From NCBI RefSeq assembly GCF_029763755.1, contig NZ_JARUVM010000014.1:1-64000 (forward strand): a stretch of 64,000 nucleotides of DNA. Reading direction: 5' to 3'. Shown one piece after another: positions 58,619-64,000 of the stretch (positions within the stretch are counted from its first letter, which is position 1; each line of letters starts with the position of its first letter). The notes beneath the pieces were generated by a model. It was given only the letters and a program-made list of their open reading frames with translations, did not search any database and had not been told where the DNA came from. The DNA comes from Luteimonas sp. 8-5. Its GTDB lineage: Bacteria; Pseudomonadota; Gammaproteobacteria; Xanthomonadales; Xanthomonadaceae. The position numbers and the translations under genes were made by a program.

Positions 58619-60225
58619 TGGCAGGCATTCCCAGCGAAGCGGCCCTGCGCCGCACGTTCGCCATCATCTCGCATCCTGACGCGGGCAAGACCACGCTCAC
58701 CGAGAAGCTGCTGCTGTTCGGCGGCGCGATCCAGCTCGCCGGCTCGGTCAAGTCGCGCAAGACCACCCGCAGCGCGACTTCCGACTGGATGGCGCTGGAG
58801 AAGGAACGCGGCATCTCGGTGACGTCCTCGGTGATGCAGTTCCCCTATGCCGGGCGCATCGTCAACCTGCTCGACACCCCCGGCCACGCCGACTTCGGCG
58901 AGGACACCTACCGCGTGCTCACCGCGGTGGACAGCGCCCTGATGGTGATCGACGTGGCCAAGGGCGTCGAGGAACGCACGATCAAGCTGATGGAGGTGTG
59001 CCGGCTGCGCGACACGCCGATCATGACCTTCATCAACAAGCTCGACCGAGAGGGGCGCGAGCCGATCGAGCTGCTGGACGAAGTGGAATCGGTGCTCGGC
59101 ATCCAGTGCGCGCCGGTCACCTGGCCCATCGGTATGGGCAAGCGGCTCAAGGGCGTGGTCCACCTGGTCAGCGGCGAGGTGCACCTGTACGAACAGGGCC
59201 GCAACTTCACCCGCCAGGACTCGACCATCTTCCCGACGATCGACGACCCGCGGCTGGAGGAGCGCATCGGCGCGCAGATGCTGTCCGAGCTGCGCGACGA
59301 ACTGGAGCTGGTGCAGGGCGCCTCGCACCCGTTCGACCTCGACGCCTACCTGCGCGGCGAACAGACGCCGGTGTTCTTCGGCTCGGCGGTGAACAATTTC
59401 GGCGTGCAGCCGCTGCTCGACTTCTTCGTCGAACACGCCCCGGCGCCGCGCCCGCGCGAGACGACCACGCGCGAAGTCGCGCCGACGGAGCCGAAGCTGA
59501 CCGGTTTCGTGTTCAAGATCCAGGCCAACATGGACCCGCAGCACCGCGACCGGGTGGCGTTCATGCGCGTGTGCTCGGGCGAGTTCAGGGCCGGCATGAA
59601 GGCGTTCCACGTGCGCACCGGCAAGGAAGTGAAGCTGGCCAATGCGCTGACCTTCATGGCCAGCGACCGCGAGATCGCCGAGAGCGCGTTCGCCGGCGAC
59701 GTGATCGGCATCCACAACCACGGCACGATCTCGATCGGCGACAGCTTCACCGAGGGCGAGGCGCTGTCGTTCACCGGCATTCCCAACTTCGCGCCGGAGC
59801 TGTTCCGCCGCGCGCGGCTGCGCGATCCGCTCAAGCTCAAGCAGTTGCAAAAAGGCCTGGCGCAGCTCAGCGAGGAAGGCGCGACCCAGTTCTTCCGCCC
59901 GCTGATGTCCAACGACCTGATCCTGGGCGCGGTGGGCACGCTGCAGTTCGACGTCGCTGCGTACCGCCTCAAGGACGAGTACGGCGTGGAGGCGGTGTTC
60001 GAGCCCGTGCAGGTGGCCACCGCCCGCTGGATCCGTTGCGACGACGCGAAGAAGCTCGAGGAATTCCGCGAGAAGAACGCGCAGCACCTGGGCATCGATG
60101 CCGCCGGGGAACTGGTCTACCTCGCGCCGACCCGGGTCAACCTGCAGCTGGCCCAGGAGCGAGCGCCCGCGGTGCAGTTCCTGGCCACCCGCGAGACCGC
60201 GCACGCGGCCACCACGGACGGCTGA
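58618..60225 (+). CDS. prfC: Peptide chain release factor 3
   Basis: 535-residue translational GTPase that removes RF1/RF2 from the ribosome. G1 HPDAGKTT (residues 19-26), the switch region [21 protein letters not shown]3 [16 protein letters not shown] and G4 FINKLDRE; domains II and III follow ([40 protein letters not shown]). The ATG overlaps the upstream TAA (TAATG). Length is normal. Confidence 0.97.
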   Translation: MAGIPSEAALRRTFAIISHPDAGKTTLTEKLLLFGGAIQLAGSVKSRKTTRSATSDWMALEKERGISVTSSVMQFPYAGRIVNLLDTPGHADFGEDTYRVLTAVDSALMVIDVAKGVEERTIKLMEVCRLRDTPIMTFINKLDREGREPIELLDEVESVLGIQCAPVTWPIGMGKRLKGVVHLVSGEVHLYEQGRNFTRQDSTIFPTIDDPRLEERIGAQMLSELRDELELVQGASHPFDLDAYLRGEQTPVFFGSAVNNFGVQPLLDFFVEHAPAPRPRETTTREVAPTEPKLTGFVFKIQANMDPQHRDRVAFMRVCSGEFRAGMKAFHVRTGKEVKLANALTFMASDREIAESAFAGDVIGIHNHGTISIGDSFTEGEALSFTGIPNFAPELFRRARLRDPLKLKQLQKGLAQLSEEGATQFFRPLMSNDLILGAVGTLQFDVAAYRLKDEYGVEAVFEPVQVATARWIRCDDAKKLEEFREKNAQHLGIDAAGELVYLAPTRVNLQLAQERAPAVQFLATRETAHAATTDG

Positions 60226-60260
60226 CCTGCGCTTCACGGCGCCTGGCGGATGCTGCCGCC

Positions 60261-62225
60261 ATGCCTGCGCCCCAGCGAACCAACATTGCCGGCACCGTGC
60301 GCCGGCACCCCTGGCTCACCGCGCTGGCGGTGTTGCTGCTCGCGCTTGCCGTGCTGGTCGCCCTGTGGGACTGGAACTGGCTCAAGGGACCCATCGAACG
60401 CCAGGTACAGGCGCGCACCGGACGCAGCCTGGACATCGGCGGCAACCTCGACGTCGACCTCGGCCGCGTCACCCGCATCAGCGCCGAGCGCGTGCGCTTC
60501 GGCAACGCGGACTGGTCCGATGAGAAGGACATGGCCAGCACCGACCGGATCGAGTTCGGCGTGCGCGTGTGGCCGCTGCTGCAGCGCAAGCTCATCGTGC
60601 CCGACATCCACCTGGCCAAGCCGGAGCTGCGCCTGGAGAAGACGGCGAAGCAAGGCAACAACTGGAGCTTCCTTTCCGGCGACGACGAAGGCGACAGCGG
60701 CTGGAAGGTGCAGTTCCGTCGCCTCTGGGTCGACGACGGCCGCCTGGTGTTCCTCGACCCGGCCGCGAAGACCGACATCGACGTCGCCGTCGACAGCCTC
60801 GCCCAGGCCAAGGACCAGACCGCGCCGCCGATCGCGGTGAAGGGCGACGGCCACTGGAAGGGAAATCCGTTCACCCTGCGCGGCACGGCCGAATCGCCGC
60901 TCGACCTGCAGGATCCGCAAAGCCCGTACCGCATCGACGCCCACGCGCAAGCCGGCGCCACCCGCGCGCATGCACGCGGCACCCTGCTCGACCCGCTGCG
61001 CCTCACCGATTTCGACCTCAAGCTGGCGCTGTCGGGCAAGGACCTCGACGACCTGTATCCCCTGCTGGGCGTGGCGTTGCCGCCGTCGCCGCCGTACGAA
61101 CTCGACGGCAGGCTGACACGCGACATTGAAGGCAAACAGACCACCTGGCACTACGACGACTTCACCGGCAGGGTGGGCGACAGCGACCTGGGCGGCGACG
61201 CCAGCGTCACCACGGGCGGCGCCCGCCCCTACCTGCGGGCCAACCTGGTCTCGCGCAAGCTCGACTTCGACGACCTCGCCGGCTTCGTCGGCGGTGCGCC
61301 GGACACCGGCGACGGCGAAAGCACCAATCCCGAGCTCGCGGCGCTGGCGGCGCAGCGCGAAGCCAGCGGCAAGCTGCTGCCGGACACGCCCTACAACCTG
61401 GAGAAACTGCGCGCCATGGATGCCGACGTGCGCTGGAAGGCGCACCGGATCGAAGCGCCGAAGCTGCCGCTGGACGACATGGACGCGCACCTGCTGCTCG
61501 AAGCCGGGTTGCTGCGCCTGGATCCGCTCAACTTCGGCGTGGCCGGCGGCGACATCCGCTCGAACATACGCATGGACGCGCGCGAATCGCCGATCCGCAC
61601 CCGCGCGGACATCGACGCGCGCAACCTCGACATCGGCCCGATGCTGCCCGACGTGGAGCTGGCGCAGGATGCCATCGGCAAGCTCGGCGGCGACATCGTC
61701 CTTGCCGGCACGGGCAACTCGGTGGCGGCGATGCTCGGTAGCAGCGACGGTACGGCGGTGGTCGGCATGGGCCGGGGCCAGGTCAGCAACCTGGTGATGG
61801 AGCTGGCTGGCCTGGATATCGCCGAAGCGCTGAAGTTCCTCATCCAGGGCGACCGCAAGATCCCGATCCGTTGCGCGTTCGGCGACTTCGAGGTGCAGGA
61901 CGGGCTGATGACCGCCAAGGCCCTCGCCTTCGACACCACCGACACCATGATCGTCGGCGAAGGCACCATCAGCCTGAAGGACGAAACCCTGGACCTCCGG
62001 CTGCGCCCGCGCCCGAAGGACCGCAGCCTGCTGGTGCTGCGCTCGCCGCTGATCGTCGAGGGCACGTTCAAGGACCCGAGCTTCCACCCGGACATGGCGC
62101 GCGTCGGCCTGCGCAGTGCGATCGCCCTGGTGCTCGGCAACATCGCGCCGCCGGCGGCGCTGCTGGCCACGCTCGAACTGGGCCCGGGCGAAGACATCGA
62201 ATGCGGCGGCAAGTACGCGAAGTAA
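60261..62225 (+). CDS. AsmA family protein
   Basis: 654-residue AsmA-family protein: one N-terminal transmembrane helix (LTALAVLLLALAVLVALWDW), then a long beta-rich periplasmic region opening IERQVQARTGRSLDIGGNLD and ending with the AsmA_2-type LDLRLRPRPKDRSLLVLRSP and GTFKDPSFHPD. AsmA-like proteins are proposed lipid-transfer bridges between membranes. Transcribed with prfC (35-base gap). The stop codon's last base begins palindromic element 3. Confidence 0.9.
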   Translation: MPAPQRTNIAGTVRRHPWLTALAVLLLALAVLVALWDWNWLKGPIERQVQARTGRSLDIGGNLDVDLGRVTRISAERVRFGNADWSDEKDMASTDRIEFGVRVWPLLQRKLIVPDIHLAKPELRLEKTAKQGNNWSFLSGDDEGDSGWKVQFRRLWVDDGRLVFLDPAAKTDIDVAVDSLAQAKDQTAPPIAVKGDGHWKGNPFTLRGTAESPLDLQDPQSPYRIDAHAQAGATRAHARGTLLDPLRLTDFDLKLALSGKDLDDLYPLLGVALPPSPPYELDGRLTRDIEGKQTTWHYDDFTGRVGDSDLGGDASVTTGGARPYLRANLVSRKLDFDDLAGFVGGAPDTGDGESTNPELAALAAQREASGKLLPDTPYNLEKLRAMDADVRWKAHRIEAPKLPLDDMDAHLLLEAGLLRLDPLNFGVAGGDIRSNIRMDARESPIRTRADIDARNLDIGPMLPDVELAQDAIGKLGGDIVLAGTGNSVAAMLGSSDGTAVVGMGRGQVSNLVMELAGLDIAEALKFLIQGDRKIPIRCAFGDFEVQDGLMTAKALAFDTTDTMIVGEGTISLKDETLDLRLRPRPKDRSLLVLRSPLIVEGTFKDPSFHPDMARVGLRSAIALVLGNIAPPAALLATLELGPGEDIECGGKYAK

Positions 62226-62284
62226 CAAAAAGGGGACGGAGGTAATTAAGCGCGCGCGCTTAATTACCTCCGTCCCCTTTTTGT
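62225..62284. repeat. Palindromic repeat element, copy 3: perfect 60-bp palindrome
   Basis: AC-AAAAAGGGGACGGAGGTAATTAAGCGCG joined with no loop to its exact reverse complement. It shares the GGGGACGGAGGTAATTAA core with copies 1 and 2. The outermost A is the last base of the asmA TAA and the outermost T is the last base (minus strand) of the CBS gene's TGA. Either strand gives a terminator-like stem followed by UUUUU. Confidence 0.9.
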
Positions 62285-62712
62285 CAGCCGACGATGTAGC
62301 GCTGCAGCTGGTCCAGTTCCAGTTGCTGGTCCTCGATCACCGCCTTGACCAGGTCGCCGATGGAGACCACGCCGAGCACGCTGTCGCCTTCGACCACCGG
62401 CAGGTGGCGGATGCGCCGGTCGGTGACCAGCTGCATGCAGCGGTCGGTGGTTTCGTCCAGGCCGACCGCGACGACCTCGGCGGTCATGATCTCGCGCACC
62501 GGGGTGTCGCGCGAGGAGCGCCCCTGGAGCACGATCTTGCGCGCGTAGTCGCGCTCGGACACGATGCCGGCGAGCTTGCCGGCCTGCATCACCAGCAGCG
62601 CGCCGATGCGCTTTTCCGCCATCAGCCGGATCGCGTCGATGACCGGGTCGTCCGGCCCGATCGCGAAGACTTCAGGCGCCTTGGCCTCCAGCAACTGCCG
62701 TACCGTGCGCAT
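62284..62712 (-). CDS. CBS domain pair protein
   Basis: 142-residue protein made of two CBS motifs: VFAIGPDDPVIDAIRLMAEK with GALLVMQAGKLAGIVSERDY, and VVAVGLDETTDRCMQLVTDR with RHLPVVEGDSVLGVVSIGDL. Such small proteins bind adenosyl nucleotides and regulate unknown partners. Start set at the second ATG (MRTVRQLL) because AAGGAG lies six bases before it but abuts the first ATG at 62718. The 5' end overlaps the glycosyltransferase gene by 41 bases. Confidence 0.93.
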   Translation of the reverse strand: MRTVRQLLEAKAPEVFAIGPDDPVIDAIRLMAEKRIGALLVMQAGKLAGIVSERDYARKIVLQGRSSRDTPVREIMTAEVVAVGLDETTDRCMQLVTDRRIRHLPVVEGDSVLGVVSIGDLVKAVIEDQQLELDQLQRYIVG

Positions 62713-63691
62713 CGCCATCTCCTTCGCCAGGGGACTGGGGCGAGCATACCCCCGGCTGCCATGCCCGGACCAGATACAGCGGCCGCTGCTTGGATTCCAT
62801 GTACAGCCGGCCCAGGTATTCGCCGATCAGCCCCAGCGCCACCAGCTGCACGCCGCCCAGCAACAGGATCACCGCCATCATCGTCGGCCAGCCGGCGACC
62901 GGATCGCCCCAGGCCAGCGCCTTGACCACGATCCAGGCCGCATACAGGAAAGCCAGCAACGCCGTCGCCACGCCAAGGTAGGTGGCCAGCCGTAGCGGCG
63001 CCGTGGAGAAACTGGTGATGCCTTCGAGGGCGAAGTTCCAGAGCCGCCACAGGTTGAACTTGCTGCGTCCGGCCAGGCGCGGATCGCGCTGGTAGGCAAT
63101 GGCGACCTGCTCGAAACCGATCCAGCCGAACAGGCCTTTCATGAAGCGATGGCGCTCGCGCAACTGCCGCAGCGCTGCCAGGGCGCGCGGCGAAAGCAGG
63201 CGGAAGTCGCCGGTATCGCGCGGAATGGGCGTGTGCGACAGGCGCCCGATCACCCGGTAGAACATGTGCGCGGTGCCGCGCTTGAGCGCGCTTTCGCCTG
63301 CCCGCCCGGTCCGCGTGCCGTGGACGTCGTCGTGGCCTTCCCGCCATCGTGCGACGAACTGCGGGATCAGCTCCGGCGGATCCTGCCCGTCGGCGTCGAG
63401 GATCATCGCCGCGCCGTCATCGACCAGGTCGAGGCCTGCGGTAAGCGCCGCCTCCTTGCCGAAGTTGCGCGACAGGCGCAGCAGCGATACGCGCGGATCG
63501 GTCGCGGCGATGCCGCGCATCACCTCCCAGGTCGCGTCGCGGCTGCCGTCGTCGACGTACAGCACGCGCCCGTCGATGCCGTCGCCGGCCAGGTCGTCGA
63601 GTACCGCCGCGATGCGCGGGTGCAGCAACGGCAGCGATTGCGCCTCGTTGAAGGCGGCGACGACGACGGTCAGGCGGGCGGGGCGATCCAT
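62672..63691 (-). CDS. GT2 polyprenyl-phosphate glycosyltransferase (GtrB/ArnC-like)
   Basis: 339-residue membrane glycosyltransferase: an N-terminal GT-A domain (LTVVVAAFNEAQSLPLLHPR, VLYVDDGSRDATWEVM, MILDADGQDPPELIPQF with the DxD, GRSKFNLWRLWNFALEGITS) and two C-terminal helices (YLGVATALLAFLYAAWIVVK, TMMAVILLLGGVQLVALGLI). It probably attaches a sugar to undecaprenyl phosphate for surface glycan or lipid modification. The final ~30 residues after RPLYLVRAWQPG are a non-conserved tail that runs into the CBS gene. Confidence 0.92.
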   Translation of the reverse strand: MDRPARLTVVVAAFNEAQSLPLLHPRIAAVLDDLAGDGIDGRVLYVDDGSRDATWEVMRGIAATDPRVSLLRLSRNFGKEAALTAGLDLVDDGAAMILDADGQDPPELIPQFVARWREGHDDVHGTRTGRAGESALKRGTAHMFYRVIGRLSHTPIPRDTGDFRLLSPRALAALRQLRERHRFMKGLFGWIGFEQVAIAYQRDPRLAGRSKFNLWRLWNFALEGITSFSTAPLRLATYLGVATALLAFLYAAWIVVKALAWGDPVAGWPTMMAVILLLGGVQLVALGLIGEYLGRLYMESKQRPLYLVRAWQPGVCSPQSPGEGDGDAHGTAVAGGQGA

Positions 63692-63697
63692 GGATAG

Positions 63698-63703
63698 ATT
63701 CTA
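63698..63703 (-). promoter_or_regulatory. -10 element TAGAAT of the GT2 gene, overlapping the mtgA stop
   Basis: TAGAAT, CTATCC, then ATG at 63691. The leading TAG is the mtgA stop codon (63703-63701). Confidence 0.55.
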
Positions 63704-64000
63704 CCGGTCGAGATAGCCCGGACCGCCGAGCTGGCGCATCTGCCGCTCGATGTTGCGGGTGCGCCGCTGGACGTACGGACCGGGGTTGCGGGCGTTGTAG
63801 CGCCGGGGGCTGGGGAGCACCGCGGCCAGGCGCGCGCTCTGCGTCACCGTCAGGGCATCGGCGTCGCGGCCGAAGAAGGTACGCGCAGCGGCCTGGACCC
63901 CGTACACGCCGTCCCCGAACTCGGCGATGTTCGCGTACACCTCCAGGATCCGCTCCTTCGGCCACAACGCCTCGATCAGCAGCGCGTACCAGGCCTCGAT
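63701..64000 (-). CDS. mtgA: Monofunctional peptidoglycan transglycosylase MtgA (5' end outside window)
   Basis: C-terminal ~99 residues of a GT51 glycosyltransferase polymerising lipid II. It is open to the right edge, where it reads [20 protein letters not shown], followed by [40 protein letters not shown] and [14 protein letters not shown], matching the end of MtgA. No transpeptidase domain follows, so it is the monofunctional form. The N-terminal membrane anchor and catalytic Glu lie outside the window. Nine bases upstream of the GT2 gene. Confidence 0.93.
   Translation of the reverse strand: MEAWYALLIEALWPKERILEVYANIAEFGDGVYGVQAAARTFFGRDADALTVTQSARLAAVLPSPRRYNARNPGPYVQRRTRNIERQMRQLGGPGYLDR

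Noticed and set aside
58366-60237. 623-codon open frame antisense to prfC
   Set aside because: Same GC-bias shadow pattern; prfC on the plus strand has every GTPase motif.

Overview
This is a very GC-rich, gene-dense gammaproteobacterial chromosome segment, most probably from the Xanthomonadaceae (Lysobacter/Luteimonas/Thermomonas/Xanthomonas group). Pointers are the YebC N-terminus of the [13 protein letters not shown] type, a kup gene inside the ruvCA...ruvB cluster, a metX-metB-hom operon behind a SAM-I riboswitch, the trehalose set otsB-GH15-otsA, and GGGNNNN-type heptad repeats. About 63 protein genes and one tRNA gene fill nearly all of the window. There is no rRNA, CRISPR array, insertion sequence or prophage.

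Layout. 1-5.0 kb: ruvX (cut by the window edge), yqgE, a zinc-peptidase lipoprotein, and the twitching ATPases pilU and pilT. 5.1-8.2 kb: yggS-proC facing a cytosolic BtuF-like protein and pdxH, then tRNA-Lys(TTT). 8.2-23.4 kb: one long minus-strand housekeeping block read as fmdB-aspS-GNAT-hydrolase-yebC-ruvC-ruvA-kup-ruvB-ybgC-tolQRAB-pal-cpoB-queE-queC. It combines translation, Holliday-junction processing, the Tol-Pal envelope machine and queuosine precursor synthesis, with many 1-4 base overlaps. 23.4-29.6 kb: a SIMPL protein, two CPA2 antiporters, the ABC-F factor YheS and a DUF4142 lipoprotein. 29.6-38.8 kb: clpB, the trehalose cluster, then pgeF-rluD diverging from bamD. 38.9-43.5 kb: nadE diverging from aroK-aroB-WGR-hemE. 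43.6-46.2 kb: three tandem secreted beta-helix paralogues, the most accessory-looking part. 46.2-53.9 kb: proline iminopeptidase, orphan histidine kinase, yceI-cytochrome b561-yceI, glutaredoxin, sdaA and a MASE1-GGDEF-EAL protein. 53.8-57.4 kb: hom-metB-metX with its riboswitch. 57.5-64 kb: propeller lipoprotein-prfC-asmA, then a CBS protein, a GT2 glycosyltransferase and mtgA (cut by the right edge).

Four non-coding signals stand out. (1) Fourteen genes carry a sigma70-like -10 hexamer (YANNNT, often TAGAAT) exactly six bases before the start codon and show no evident Shine-Dalgarno, so leaderless mRNAs look common; glutaredoxin and sdaA share one back-to-back element in a 17-bp gap. (2) Three near-identical long palindromes with arms containing GGGGACGGAGGTAATTAA sit exactly between convergent stop codons, shaped like bidirectional terminators. 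(3) Groups of four tandem heptads or nonamers with a G-run every 7 or 9 bases (G-quadruplex-like) recur at gene ends or in spacers, and encode the start of ProC and the ends of RuvB, a YceI protein and glutaredoxin. (4) There is a SAM-I riboswitch before metX, a sigma32-type promoter before clpB and a 12-bp hairpin over the DUF4142 translation start.

All product names rest on reading motifs and family resemblance by eye; no search was run.
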